DNA of 64,000 bases from Phaenicophaeus curvirostris (Eukaryota; Chordata; Aves; Cuculiformes; Cuculidae): assembly GCF_032191515.1 (NCBI RefSeq), contig NC_091409.1:3612501-3676500 (forward strand), written 5' to 3'. The position numbers and the translations under genes were made by a program. Below the pieces are notes generated by a model, which was given only the letters and a program-made list of their open reading frames with translations, did no database searches and was not told the origin of the DNA. Positions 12,101 through 27,100 of this stretch are shown piece by piece; within the stretch, counting starts at the first letter, position 1; each line of letters begins with the position of its first letter.

Positions 12101-15100
12101 CTTTCCACTCTGGCCCACCAGCAGCAGCCAGAGATGGGATGCACAACCTGCCTGGTGTTGCAAGCAGAGGCTCCTGAGATTGTAGTGCCTGTTCTGATGA
12201 AAAGAACCCCCTGGTTCTATTAAAAGAGCAACTTCCTTCCAAGTGAAATGCCCTCCTTTCCAAAGACTTACGGCAAACAGGGTTAAATCAGTAGCTAACA
12301 GACAGCAAGCCCTTTAGATATCATTGTTGGACAAAACATAATAAACATGGCAAATAAACGTTATTTTGCTTAGATTTAAACAATAATTGATCTGAGAGCT
12401 CCCATCTAATGAGTTGTCATATAAGATAATGCTAGTTAAGTCTAACGTGGTGGCTGGTTTGGGTTTTAGGTTTGAGATAAAGATCTAAGCACAAAGGGAA
12501 AAGGTTTCTAGTGCACAGCTCACCCGCTGGTACCTTACCAACCAGCTGTACGCATATTTAAAGCATTCTTTGAGCAATGTGAACGATGACTCTGCAACCA
12601 GGAGGCAGAAAAGCACTTTGATTCCTTGGCCCTGCATTCAGTCCCTTCATTTGAGAACTTCAGAGCATGTGTGAAATTGCACTGGACCTCCTACCAGACT
12701 AAGACATGGGAAGAGGGATGTGATCCTCTTTTTACAGAAAATTAAGCTGGAACATGGTAATGTTAATGTCTAGGTTAGAGTTACATAAATGATGAAGTCT
12801 GGATCCAGACCACAAGTATGTATTGTTGAGACCACATCAAAATGGCTCAGTGTTCAGAGTACTTACATCAATGGGAGCCTCAAAGCTTTTAGCAAAGCTT
12901 TTAGCAATGATTAAACTCGAGGCTTTCAGTTCAGTTTTCTTAAGCATCAGGCTGTCAATGGAGCCCAAGATGAGGACAGTTTGTCTACAGGTCACATAAC
13001 TGCTGTGTGGTCTATGAATTTCCTTAGTAAATGTGGTGCTTTCTGGAATCAAGGGTGAATAACAAGTATTGTAAAGTGAGAGTGCCTGAAGAGGATGAAC
13101 GGGAGATAGTGTCTGGAAAGCAGCTGGAGTTACAGAGGTGCCAAAGGGTTGTGTGTGACCGGGAATCTCTAGCACTTTGGTTTGTAGCCATAAACACTAG
13201 AAATGTATTCAAGAATCAGAAGCGCAGCATCTCACCTGACTTGATGAACTAGGGCATGCAGAAGAACATAGACTAAAAAGAGAGACTCGGTGAAAATATG
13301 AGAGTTGGCAATTCTGCAATAGCACTTATGGGCTATAATGCTATAAGGTCTACCCTGCTCTAGGGTAGCCCTCTTACCAAACAGCACCTTCTTTCGCATC
13401 TGTTTTCTTCACTCCCTTTCCCCATCCCCCTTGTCAGCTCTGTTATTCCAAGCTGCTGGTTGACAAGCGGTAATAAACACTAATGAGTACTTCCAAATGG
13501 GATAAAAATAAATGGAAGGAAGGACAGGCAGCAGCAAAAAAAAGGGGACTCTTGGCAACTTTCATTACATTGCAAGACAAGCCAGTTTTGGTGATGTGCT
13601 GGCACTCTGGGTTGGGAGCACACTTGGAGCTCTGGCTCACCCGGCTGTGTCCTGGCAGGAGCCAGCCCAGGGCCACTGCCAGCAGGTCCTGCAGTCCTCT
13701 GCCTGCATTCAGGTGATCTCTCAGCCCAAAGAGCACACACACCAAGCCTGCCCAGCAGCTGCACCACTCTAATCCCTACCTGCTAGTTTAAATTACAGAT
13801 CTAGCAGTGTTTTAAACAATAACCACACCGTGACAGCTTGCAACAGATTTCAAATCGCTTCACGAATATGGGTCAACCCTCCTCCTTCCATTTTAAAGTG
13901 AGAAACTCTTGGGGAACAGCTATGTTCAATGTCTTATTGACTTGGCATGTAAGCCACAGCCACTAAGCCAAAAGCACCATTTGATCCTCTTGACTGGTAT
14001 TCCAATCCCAGAGGGGCTGTTTGGGTCACAGGCACGGTGCAATATAACAAATTTGCTAACAGGCAGCCTAAGGACAGAGCCAGCATGGAAGGAATAGGGG
14101 CAATTCACGTGCAGGTTTGAGCAGGTGGAGGGAGGAGAAGGCACAAAGGGCATCCTGGGAGAGTGAGAGGAAATCTGGGGTTAGAAGACATCTGTTTGGA
14201 TTAAAAAAAAAAAACCCACACAGTGTCCAGATTCCAGTTTGCTTGGTGTCATTGCTTCAAGTCAGCTGCAGCTGTCGAAAGACAAGCTTAGGAAAATATT
14301 TTTCAGACTTTCCTACTTTGAGAGGGCCCCAGGACCTCCCTGGGCCTCTCCCTGGCACGTTTGCAACACCCTCTGTTCATAGACCTGATGTAGCCCTCCT
14401 CCCACACCTTCCCTTCCCTGTGTGCCTGGGATCCTCTGCTTATCCTTTCCACTCCCTTCCCACTAGTAAAAACCCTCCCCGTGCTCCCAGCGAGGAGCCA
14501 AACACAGCCTGGGGTCTCCTCCAGGTGAAGGGATGGCCACAGCAGGAACACAATTCCTGGGAGATGGTTTCCAAGGACTGGTCTGAAACTGGCAGTACTG
14601 GTAGTGAAACAGATCTGTGTAAATCTTGTCGAATATTGGAAGAAATTCCTTTTCTATGTAGCATTTGAGAGGGTAAGATCCTAGGTTTCAAAGACTGATT
14701 AAAAGTGGCAATGGGAGTTTGTTACACAGAGATGCAACACATTTCCTAAATCCAAAGCCTCTTGTAAAAGCAGTGCTGAGAGAAATGAGGTTATATGCAG
14801 ATCTCTGACACTTTATATACAGCTGTTTCTATTCAGCACTGAATTGCTGTTCGTTAGTGCATCACTTAGCTGAGCAAGAGCCCACTGGGGTATGCAAAAT
14901 GCCTCCTGCAGCTACTCAAGTGCCTGTGAAGAGTTGTGCCTTGCTAAGTGAGTTCAAGATTTGTCAGAGGTTTTGCAGGATGCAGTGGCTTTTAGGAATG
15001 GTCTGAATGGGGTAACTAGGGTTTCCATGCTAAAGTTCTCTTGCTGCTTGCTAAGAGATGAGTTCAGTTATCAACTGACTGGCAGATAAGTCACAAAAAA

Positions 15101-18100
15101 GCTATTGCCAGTGCCCTTCCAGAGGTTGCTAGTACTTGCAGATACAGCGAGGGTGCTGGGGCACAATGTTAAAACTATACCTGTCTCTGCTGCACCATCC
15201 CTAGAATGATCACACTGGTACTTACAAAAAAGCTTCAAAAATAAGGCACATCTGCTTCACGGGTTGGGTGGGCCTAAGCTTTTCTTAGTTACTAGAATTA
15301 CATGTTTCAACCCACAACATGGAAACAGACTCAAATGAACAAGAGAAAGGGATCTGGAGAGGGGCTCAGGTTTGATCTGGGTGCAGAAGTGGTATAGTTT
15401 GAAGCATAAACTAAAGCATTCCAGCTGCAAGTCAAACCCAGGAATGCATCGTGCAAGGTCTTATTTTTCTGTAGGGCTGGTAACATGAGCATTGAAATCA
15501 TTCACTGCCTTTGAAGCCTATGAAATCCATAATGGCCACAAAGTGAACATGTAGCAACTACATTTCAATTACCAAAGGCTGGTCAAGTACCTGCCTTTAT
15601 TCTCTCCAGTAACAAAATTCCCCATCTACTTCAAAGGGGTTGGGATTTACTCCACGGTGCAAGTGCTGGGTCCAGTGAAATTGGAGCTGTAACTCTGGGA
15701 TGAGGCATTTTAACTTCTGAAGGTGGAGACAGATGGGCAGGATCGAGCTCTGATGTTGAGAGGAGCTATACAGTCTGTATTTTTTCTGCAGCTTCAGGTT
15801 AATAAATTGAGGATGATGCCCTGACTGACATGGTCCATGGGTACTTTCTGAAAATACACAAGTTCCTATCAATTGCAATAGCAGCTAGGTATCCAAACTG
15901 CTTAGCTACATCCCACTACATACCTGCATGTCTCTTCAGCACTTAAGTCCCTTTGAAATTCTTGCTTTGGCCATTTCTTCCAACAATTATGAAGAGTCTG
16001 AGAGTAATGGACGTTTCTTTTGCAAAACAGTCCACAAATCATTTCATGATTCCACTGTAAAAGTATCAAAGTTCACTTTTCTCAGGTCCATATATACAAG
16101 CTTTATTTTGACGTGTTCCCTGTGTAGATGCCCAAGATAAATGACCTTAAACACCTTGCAGTGTGCCTTGTGCCCTGTGACGTGCACTGGAATTTACTTT
16201 GCTTTCCTGCAGCACCCAGGAGAGAGGAGACAGAGGCTTGAGCAGCACCCAGCTCCTTGATGGCAACTTTTAGTTCCCGTAGCAGGGTTTGTGACTGGAA
16301 GCAGGGACTTGATGTCCTGCTGCTCAGAGCCCACCTCAACCAGTTGCTTTATCAAACTCTTTCCCAGGCTTTTGGGTAACTGAACCACAAAGACCAAACT
16401 GAAGTTGGACATGAGTCACTGGACTTTAGGTTATGCACACAAAACTTTGAGACATGTTATATTAGTCAAAACATCAACTGTTTTCACAGTGTTTATCATA
16501 TTAGGAACATTTTTGTTCATGAATGTACTTGTTTGCTTAAAGCAAATAACTGATGCTTTGTGCCTAAAGAATGCTGTATGTGCCTTTTTATAAAGGAGAT
16601 GTTGCCAGTTCAAAGAGCTTGCCTCGCAATGAATTCATAGATTTGGAAAGGCCATAAAGAATATTTGATCATTTAGTCTGGATTCCTGTAAACACCTGTA
16701 ATAATATCTTCAGTCTGACAGATATAAAAGTCCAGAATGGCAAGCTTTCTACTACAAAGGACAGGGCTGGGCTCTCATTTTTACTGCCATGGTTGTTAAG
16801 TGTGTATCTGCCCATGACTGAGTAGGCAGATGGAGAAGAGCTTCCACCCTGTGTTCAAATATTGACCCTATTGAGAGGCAGAATTTCAGAAAAATCTGCT
16901 GTGGGTGCAGCTGTTTGTCCGTGAAGACCTAAGTCTGTATTTCTTAGTGATGATAAATTGCAGATGAGATGTTGCTGGTTTGATACATGCCAACCTGTTT
17001 GAACACGTAAAGCAAGTCACTAATTGTTGGAACTGCTAGTACTTATGGTTTATTTGAACTGAGGGCACACCATCACATCCTCCAAACTGGAGGCTCATCT
17101 GAGATTTTACTGAAAATAAAGCCTTGAGTGTATCCAATGGTGTCTCTCAAAGGAAAAAATGTTCAGTTAGCCCCAGACTGGGCTTTCCAGCTGCATCTTA
17201 TGCTGTTTTTGTGGCCCTGGAAGATGTCCTGATCCCTGTGTTATGAAGAAAAGATGATGCTGCAGTTGCCTCTGGGGAGCCTGGCACTGATCTTCTGCGC
17301 CTTGGTGCACTTAAACAGGGGATGCACGTAGTCGGCAGACACGGGTTGGGAGAACACCTGGTGATTCAGATCCTGAAAGGCAATTCTACCAGTCTCCTGG
17401 GAGACCCCACTGCTCTTGTATCATCATAAGAGCATGGGGAGAGGGAAAAATCATTTGTTGTTTTGTTGGTCTTTGTACCTGCCGTGCTCTCAGGAGAGGA
17501 GTCTATAAAGCCCAACGCTAGCAAAGGTTTTCTTGCTTGCACTGGGGGGAGGGTTTGGCTTTGTTTTGCTCTTGTTGCTAACAACGTCTGATGGGTCTGA
17601 CTTTCCACCCTGCTCAGGATGAGACAAACAGCCAAGGAAGCATCAAAGTACATGGCTGGGTTTTGATCAACACTGGAGAGAGTTTGTTTTCTTTCTCCAC
17701 TCGCCCAATGACACACTGACTTGGATGACTGGTCTGTGACAGAGCCGCTTGGAAAATGTCAGGGGAAAAATGCAGAAAAGGAGCAAATATTTTTACAAAT
17801 GCTAGGGACAATATTTTTACCTTTGGTCAATCCAAACCAACAGGAATATTTTTTCAGAACAAACTATTCAAAAATCACCCTTGCCTGTGCCAAAACGTAT
17901 GCAATGAGTGAATATGCACGAACACTCATTAAAAATAGCGTTCCTGTGGTGAATATGATGCAGGAAAATTGCACCTAATCTTGTGAATGGAACATCTGTA
18001 TAATTAGCAAGATTCTTCACTTCTTCCACCCAGTGGTTCATGTACATGCCTACCTTTAGCATAAATTTTTTCCTTTAGGAATAAGGATTTGTGGAGGAGA

Positions 18101-21100
18101 CAGTTTGCAGAAACACTTGCTGCCTCAAGCAGCTGTATACCTGTAACTATCCCCAGAGGGTACCTTGCTGCATACTCTAAATATAGTGTTAACAAACTTG
18201 TGGATGTACCGTCTTAAAATTAAGGCAATAAATGTAATCTTTACTCTGTCAGTAGGTTTCCTAGTGGGCAACCACTACACTAATCAGGATCTGAAAGAGA
18301 ACTTCCCTGGCATCTGATAAAGAAGGACATTTACTCCAAGAGCAGGTTTCTGGCAATTCCCTAATGACCTGGCTCACTGATTAGGGCCTTGTGAAAACAT
18401 CTCCTTGCAGGCTTGTACCTATACAACCAACTCAAATACAAGGGAGGTTTCTATCTCTGGAAGGGCCTAAGATGGATTAAACAAATGCTTGTAGGAATCA
18501 GGATGTCTAACGTGTCCTATGAACATTTATGCCTTGTTTCCTTTAGGAAAGCCTAGTTAAGAAGTATAGTTTGAATTATCATTGTTTGATAAAATACATT
18601 AGTATTAGTATAGTCCCCAAACCCTGCAAATAATCGTGTCATTAGAAATGTTATGAGAACTATGAGCTTTGACACATAAAATTGGAATTTCAGTTGTGGA
18701 AGAAAACACACAAGTGGTTAAATAATTTTACCATACAGCAAAGCTAGTAGAAATTCTCACCATTTAAAAGCATTGATAAGGTTTCCTGTCATATTTTAAT
18801 GGATTAAAAAATGCAAAAAATCTTTCCCTGCATTTTTATTAGCTCATATAAAAATATAAAGCCAGAGTCCTGATTATACTATTTTTTCTTACCCTTTTGG
18901 ACTTTCCCCTTTTTAAATCCCCAGTATTTTCTCTTTTCATAAACCTAAATTGGGGTCATGGTATTGTTACCCCATGTTTAGTAGTCCTAGAGAATAACTT
19001 CTAACGAGCACGTGACTGTAAATACTTTTCATCTAAATTAATGTAATCTTGCTTTTGCTAGGATTTGTATGAAAAAGAAATATGTGCAAATGAAACAAAA
19101 TGATTTAGGATTGCTGATTAATTGGAACTAAAAACAGATGAGAAAATCGAACATATGTTCTTATTCAAGTTCCCTGGAGGATCTGTCAGGGAGCTTGGCA
19201 TACATTAATAATTGCCTGGAATGGACTTAATAGCTCATCTTGTAGTTTTGCACACACAAAACAATCAGTCAATATAAAAAGCATGGTGTCATCTGTCTTT
19301 GTTAATTAGAGATCTTGAGTGCCTTTGATAATAAAAGCTAGTAATTAAGCTACAATTAGAAAGGAAGCATTTGGATGTGGTTTTGCCACCTCAGGATCCA
19401 CAAATGGCAGGAGGAAGAGGGCAAGTCTTCCAGAAATCTTGAAATACTCTGAGTTTACGATCTTTCCCTACACTAGCACATGGCCAGGCTTGTTTGCTCC
19501 TCAGCTCCTGAGTGCTCCCAGGGACAGGAGCAATAGTGCAGTGGATGCTCCTTGGGGTATGCAGAGGCTTATGGGGCGGCACTTTTGTCCCATGCCCTCG
19601 GTGGCTGACCAGACATGGAAGTTACATGCCCACTGCATTAGCATTGTCTAAGATTTTACTGTATGACCTTCATGCCTAAGCCCAGATCTTAAACACATTT
19701 GCTGATGGCACTAGTATTTCTAAAGGCATTGGACATAACTCCTTGAGGGGACGTATTGTGCTTGTGCTTTCATTGGGGTTTTCCTGTGGGTCACTCACCT
19801 TCCTGGGTGTTCCTGAAGTACCTGGTAGACACTAATCTGGAATGTTTCATTATCAAAGCGTTCAGGGATGTAGTCCTTATATATTCTGAACTCAGCAGCC
19901 GTCACCGCTTCCCCCTCTGGGATTCTGGAGAGATCAAACCTGAACTCTCGGTAGTGGCAGCGCTGATGGTGAAACTCTCTGTCATGCTCCACTGAAACAG
20001 AAAAACAGCCCATTAACCACCTGCTTTGTTCCCTTTCCCCTCGCCATCAAAAAAGCTTGTGAGTTGCCACAACAGAAAAGGGCAGGAATATCCAATTGCA
20101 GCATCTCATGCTGTTGTTCGGTTCATTAAAGCAGAGAGGAAATATTAACACATGACTCTATCAGGGCTATTATAAGCATATATGTGTTTATCAGACTCTC
20201 TTTGAAACAGTTTTACAGCTGGCTGGTACAGGGTGTTGGTGACTGTTGTGTTTTAATCGTTTTTGGCAGCTTCATGCTTGACAAGTGACTCTGGACAATT
20301 GCCACTGATAATGACCAAGCTGCTGTGGGAAGGAGCTGAAAGAAACAGATGGGGCTTTTCAGAAGTGCTGGTTCTTGGCCTGACTCTGCTTCTGAAAATC
20401 ACGCACACACATGCATATGCATACCCATACATAGAGAAATTCCAGTCCTTGACACTTTTCATGCCAGTGACCCACATTCAGTGCCAGCTAAACTCATCAC
20501 AGACTCAGATCCTCGCTTTCATGGGTCAAAGCTTTCATTTTAAAGCATCTTTAGCAATCAAGGCTGTGAGGCAAGCGTTCAAGGTGAGGGCCTTCTTCCA
20601 CTTCCCAACTGTGACCATGAAAGTGGTTCCGAGGAGGACCATAGTCCTCCCAAGACAATATCAGGATGGTGTACTAGCAGATCTGCCTGTCATTACGATG
20701 TACAGGTGATGGTCTCTTGCAGATATTGAAGCTGAGGGTCAGGGATGTTGAGGAAACAAAGATTTTGAGACTGCCCTGCAGCAAGGGAGAGGAGAGGTGT
20801 CAGTGCCCTATCCCAGCACATGAAGTGAAGCACCCTTCTTGGAACAAACTACAAATTAAATAGACAAGTTGGACAAAGGAAAATGGGGAGACAGAAGTAT
20901 AAGGGGATGAACTGACTTGCCAGAGGTCACCCAGCACATCATTTTAAGAGCTGAGGCTTGAACCAGGGACTTCCCGTATGTCCTGTTCCTGTCATCTGTC
21001 CACCTGACCTCCCCGCAGCTTGACTGCACAATTTAAGCAGTTGGCTCTGAGATATTCTTGGCAAAGAATGTGTGTCTTTCTCCAGGCCTGATTCTCTTCT

Positions 21101-24100
21101 GGAAGCAGTAAATCCATTGTGCAAATCCATTGACTTAAACGGAATTACTCCTGAAAAACAGGAGTTTCAAGCCTGAATCTGGAAAGTGCTATTTAGCTTT
21201 ACAGTGCTGCATGGTACGAGTGTCTATCAGCACTTGCGAGGATGTCCCCGGTGGCAGGGATGGAGTGTGGGGAGCCTCCAGAAACCAGTCTGTGTTCCAG
21301 TGCTTACACGGAGCAGGTTCAGCGCTGCTTGGCTGGCTGAGATTCAGCAGCTGGCCACAGGCTCTTCCTCCTCTCACACATCACTTCTGCAAGGAGTCCA
21401 GGACTCGCAGTTTGCCACTGTGTGATTGCTGTTCTGGGAAATACTTCAGAGCTGGCACAAATAGCTGGGATTCATCTTAGGAGTTTTTTATGTATTAAAC
21501 CCATACTCGTTCCAAGACAAAGGCAATTAAGTTCAGCAAACGATTTTATAGGTTGAGAAGTCTTAGCATGCGCTGAATGAACAAAGTTATAATACTACCT
21601 CTAGCTATAACATCTTGTACAGCCTCAAGAAGATCACTTAGTCTCTCATACTCTAAATTTGAGGTGTACTATGAATATTCACCAGTGTTTATAAAGGATT
21701 TGGCAAGCTATAACTGCCCTATAATAGCTAGTAACACTAATAAATGTGCCTCAACCCCTTTCCTGCAAACAATTCTCAGCAAAATAAGATACAAAGAGCA
21801 TGATTTCAGTCTCAAAGGAATTTGTCTACGCCTAAATTACAGAGAGGAGAAGAAATATTTTAATATGGAATAGCTATTTTAACCACAAATATAGAAGAAC
21901 GAATATAATGTTATGTGGTTTTAATTACATTATGGATAACATCACCAGCAAGGTGTATTGTAGAGAGGTCTAGCAGTTGGATGTACCAATATGATTTGCT
22001 TCCAAAGACATGGGAAATGCTGAAAGTGGGTGCACCTCTTGAGCGTACATATGTGATGACAACTACGTCGGCCAACACTGGTCTTTAACTGCACTTCATA
22101 CATACATCTGACAACAAACACTTGAAGACAAAACATTTTTGGGTGCTGCTAGAGTTCACAGCAATTCCCACTGCAGAGACCTAGAAAAAATGTGTCATAT
22201 TAGTATGAAAAATTAACATCCATGGTCATAAAATAAAGAGTGCCTAAGTTTGAACTTTCCCATGGTTTGCAGATGTTTGGATATAGGGTTTTGGGCTGAG
22301 CCATCTTTAGTGTTAAAGCAAACATTCCTGTGGCTATAGTCATTAAGATCATGAAAATATGTGGATATGTAACTGAAGAAAGAATCCCAAGAAACCCTTC
22401 AACTCACTGTTTATTGTTTTTCTCCTTTTCCTTTGCACTCTGGACCTATCTGCTGACCCAGAAGTAACAAATCCTTTCAGAACTAATTTATGAGAAACAC
22501 TGACCCTGAATCAACATCTGTTAGATGACTGCAGTAAATCTTATTACATAATTAAACACTAAAATCTATGTTAAAATAAAGTTAAGGGTCTGACTTGAAC
22601 TCATAAAAGCAAGACTCTTCATTATGGAGGCTGAAATCCTACCCTTAATTCATGCTGCTGCACGTTGGTATTTGTGGACACATGGTACAGTATATATGAC
22701 CACGCACTTTTTGCAGAGCCCAGTAAAACCTTAAGCACAGCAGCCCGAGGTAAGCAGGGGAGCGCTCCAGATGACTGAATTTCCCTAGTTCGATGGGAAT
22801 TAGTCAGCCCTTTGACAATGCTGTAACTGGGTCATTTCCAATTAATTACCTGAGGAGTATAAATGGCAGGGGAGTTGTGTTTTGTTGTTTGTTTTTTTTA
22901 AAATAAAGAAGGCAGGAAAGTGGTATTTTTAGTGTTAACCAAAACGGTCAAGCAAATTGCTACAGCTCTTTGAATATAGTTTCTCTATAAAATCTGTGAT
23001 CCTTATTGACAAAACATACCATAATGAGAACTTAATCTCGGCTGTTTGTCAGCCGTTATGTGTAAAATGCTCTCTTAGAAGTCATCAAGCAGTATCAGTA
23101 TTTGCTGTGTATACTTAATAGTCCTTCTGCCAGAAGAACTTTGAACTTATGTTTGTCCCAGGTTCATAGTTCTTGCAAATCACTGCTACCCAAAGGCTTT
23201 TTGGTCAATGGTTTTAGCCCAGTTCCTAATTTCAAATATTGGAAATTCCAGCTCAGAAATTGTCAGAATTCAACTGCCTTGGCAAGGCAGCTGCTTGGAG
23301 AGGAAGCCAAAGCTCTGGATGTGCAATCAAAGGTTGTAAAGTATGAAAACGAAGAACACCCTTGAAAAATAATTCTGCTATGAAACAGACTGCATGCCTT
23401 AGCTATGGGAAAACAGTGGATTTCCTCTCCTAGAGACACAATCAAAAGTCAGGCAGAGGTGATGTGTGTGTAAATGCATGTCTCTCCTCTTTTCTAGCAG
23501 GGGTATCACATTTTGGAGGCACAGCCACTGTAGACAAATTAGGACCTAATTTAACATAGGGTTCAAAATCCGCTGGTGCAAAATAAGTCTTGGGCACGGT
23601 AAGTGTAGGAGATAATCATAGCTACGGTAGGTGGGGACCATCAGACACTCCTTTTGGCATAGTGCTTTGGGAAAAGAAAGGTCAAGATGATGGGACTTGA
23701 GAGCTGTAGCACAGAGGCAGACAATAGATTCATGAGAAAATAAGCAAGATGCCAAAAAGTGTGCAGGACAATTAAGGTGATCCAACCAAAGCAAGCACGT
23801 ATCTTTGGTTAGTGGTTATCAGTGAATTTGCCACGCCCCTGTTGCAAATATGCAAGTAAGCTCAGCATTTTTGAAAGTCTGGCCTTGACTATCTGTCTAC
23901 CATCTGAATGCTGCACAGACTGCACTCATCTATCTGATACAGAGAAGGTTCTGATCTCTTTGAAGTCTTTTGTCTTTCCAAACCAACTCTGATGTGGCAT
24001 TGTGGTGATGCAAGAGGAGGCAGGACAGCATAGTTGTGCAACAGTGGGGGTGGTTAAAAGAAAACACGACGGATGCATGTGCTCAGGTGTGAAGTAGCCA

Positions 24101-27100
24101 GGTATCAGATCCAAAAATATGGGAAAGCTGGAGATAAAATGTCAACAAATCCCTGCTACTTGCTTTGACATGTCCCAAGGTGTACTCTTTCAGACACAAC
24201 ACTTGAAAACGTTAAGATGTAGAGATTAAAAAGGGTAGTTGTTCACATCTGAAACTCATACCAATACAGCTGAAACCAGCACCAAAAAAGTAATGCTGGA
24301 CAGAAAGGCTTGTGATCCTGATTTAACATCCCAGGGTACCCAAACTTCTAAAGTAAACGACACATCGGCAGAAAGTTAGGAAACTTGAACTGGTCCCGTA
24401 TTTGGCTGTTTTCACAATAAAATGTGTAAGACTGAAAATGAGAGCCTAAAGTATTTTCAGCTGCTTTGTAAATCACTACTGGTGAGTTAAAAGCCAACCT
24501 GAGCTAATTTTGTAAACACTAGTTGGACCACTGGTTTTATTCTTCAGATTGATGGTGGGCAAGGCGTGCCACTTGACAACAAAGAGTATGTTGAGGCATA
24601 GCTCACAGTCGTTATTATTTGCCTCTACACATACCAAAGGAATCACAGTTTTAGCCTCAGTACTGAGTGCAGTAGCACAATGTCAATCACCAACTCCATG
24701 TGTCAAGCAAAGAACCACAGCAGTAATTTTCCAAGAATGACTGTGCTAAAAAATAATTATTACAGAAGCATTACAGAGCTAATCCAACCCCTAGGGAAGT
24801 AAACAGAAATATTTCCACTAATTTCAATGGTTATCATGGGAGAACTTACTTTTGCCAATCCACCCACCTAAGTATTTTTACACTCTTGTTTTCTGAAGAC
24901 GTAAAAAGTCTCTTTTTCACAAGCAAAGTAAACACCAGATGAATAGATTCTGTGCTCAGGCTGCCAGACTGGGAAAGCTTCAGTAATTCCATACCTCCTC
25001 CTCCCTGGCATGTTTGGGTGATGCACTTGGAATATAGTTTGTATATTTAAAGAAGTAAAAACTGAAGTTCTCCCGTTAATATTTTCACTTGATAATATGG
25101 TAATTTTTTTATAAGTTACTTTAAGAGTAGTTGTCTCATTTATTGTAGTGCTCACAACAACTGGAGCACTACTTGTTGCTCAATTACAATGAAAAAAAAG
25201 CACCAAAAGGAATGTGCAGTAGGGTGTCTGTAACTTCTTTACTCCCAAAAAAGGCCAGAAGGGATTTGTAAGGGACTTTAATCTCAAATAGATTAAAGGT
25301 CCTGAATTCCTGAGACTGAAAGATAAGTCAAAGGAAAACAGATTCCAAAAGACAACACCCCCTCGCCTCAACCTCTCAAACAGGCAGAATACTTGGCTGT
25401 AGAGCCATCAGCAGTTGCCTGTGAAACCCCTCAGAGATTTGGATGCCAAAAAAGATTCTTCTACGCTTTAGCATCAAGGTCTACAAGGTTTGGGTTTTTT
25501 CAGAGTGTACCTGTGCCTGCCTGGCCCCAGGGACAGAAGAAGTCATGCAGGTGAGTTTAGTGGGTAGGGAAGTCTTTAGCTTCTTTCCCTCTGATGGCTG
25601 CAGAGCTAAAGAAAATAAGCACTGTTTCTTCAGAGGTGGCTGAGGGCTGGCTGGCTTGTCCAGTGAGCCTGTGGATTTTAGCCATAGTGTTCTCATGAAA
25701 GGGCAAATTGCACTTTGAGTTACACTGTTCCCCTCCAGCAGTGCAAAATCTTGCTTGAATTTTCCAAGAAAATTTACCTTTAATTCCCTCTGTTACCAAC
25801 CCTTGAGATCTAAGCCAAAACTTTAGGAATTCTCTTGCATCGTTTCTGTGTAGAGCACAAGTTTCCTAGAAACCAGCTGCCCTGGGACCACCAGCTCCAC
25901 CTGGGGCCCACGAGCATTTCTAGCGTTACGGCTTTCAAAAGGAAGGTCCACTCCTGTCTACCCCTTCACCTTTCTCTCTCCTTTGGGAAATGGATTTAAC
26001 TGGCAAATAACTTTCCCCGTCGCAGACGAGTGTTCAGACAGTTCTCATCCTCATCTGACTCACTGTGATGCCCCAAGAGCAGCAGTGACGGGAGGACCAG
26101 GGACCTCCCAGCCCGGCAGGAGGGAGGGCTGGGCCACCCCTCTGACTCTGGGCTTGCAGCAGTTGTGAAATTGTGCTGTAAATTTTCAGCATGCCAAATT
26201 TGAGACCTCTTGATGGGATTCTAATTAACAGGCATTAAATGTTCCATCTATAAATTGCACTTCTTTGTCTCTAAATTGGTGGATAAAACCATGTCACTTA
26301 TGAAATATAGGCCTTTTCTCCTTATGTTTGTGAGGTCCATGAAGGAGGAAACCAATTAGGGGAAGGATCCAGCGGTCTCTGCAGCTGAAAGAGCCTACTG
26401 GGCTCAGCAGGATTCCCAATTGAGCAAGAAGTGCAAGGTCAGTCCTTATGTTTTTCTTAGGAAAAGAGGGAGTATAATAAAGATTGCCATAATGCCATGC
26501 CAAGCCACGGTCTGCTAAGGCACAAGTTTCCCTCCTCATTGTGCTTGACAGCAAGAGTTACAGGGGCAGTGGCAGTAAATTTATAATGGCAAGAATTTGG
26601 GAATGCGAACTTCTGTGATTGCTTTTCATTTGCTTCATCCTCTCAGCTACAAGATTTACATGCTGGCATTAAGCAGCTAAAGTAGTAAAGAAATATTTGA
26701 AGAAATAGTTAAGAATATAAATTGGGAGTCCTGTAAATGGAGTAGAGGTAATGTCCTGAGTTGCGTGTTGGAATTTTTTTTTTTTTTAGAGTGATAAAAC
26801 CAGTACTTGAAAGGCTTTTTTTATATTTCAAAGTTGCAGCTCTCCAACTCATCTCAAAGCTACTGCAGTTCTTTGGAGAAACTTAAGGAAAAACAAATGC
26901 ACCCTTGATTTTGGTCTGCAAGATAAGCTTACTAGAAAAATAATCTGTGTTTTTACTGTAAGTTGTTAACGCATCTCATCACCAGGGACTCCTGCCATCC
27001 TGCCACTTCTAAAAAACAGTCTGTCCTTCTGCTACAGGCACAGGAACCCGAGGCATTTGGTGGGGAGGTGAGGTTTGGGCCCATCTGCTGAAGCCCCATC

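Noticed and set aside
14117..14668. 183-codon plus-strand frame in intron 2
   Set aside because: No family resemblance, no splice partners, and ordinary intronic sequence on both sides.
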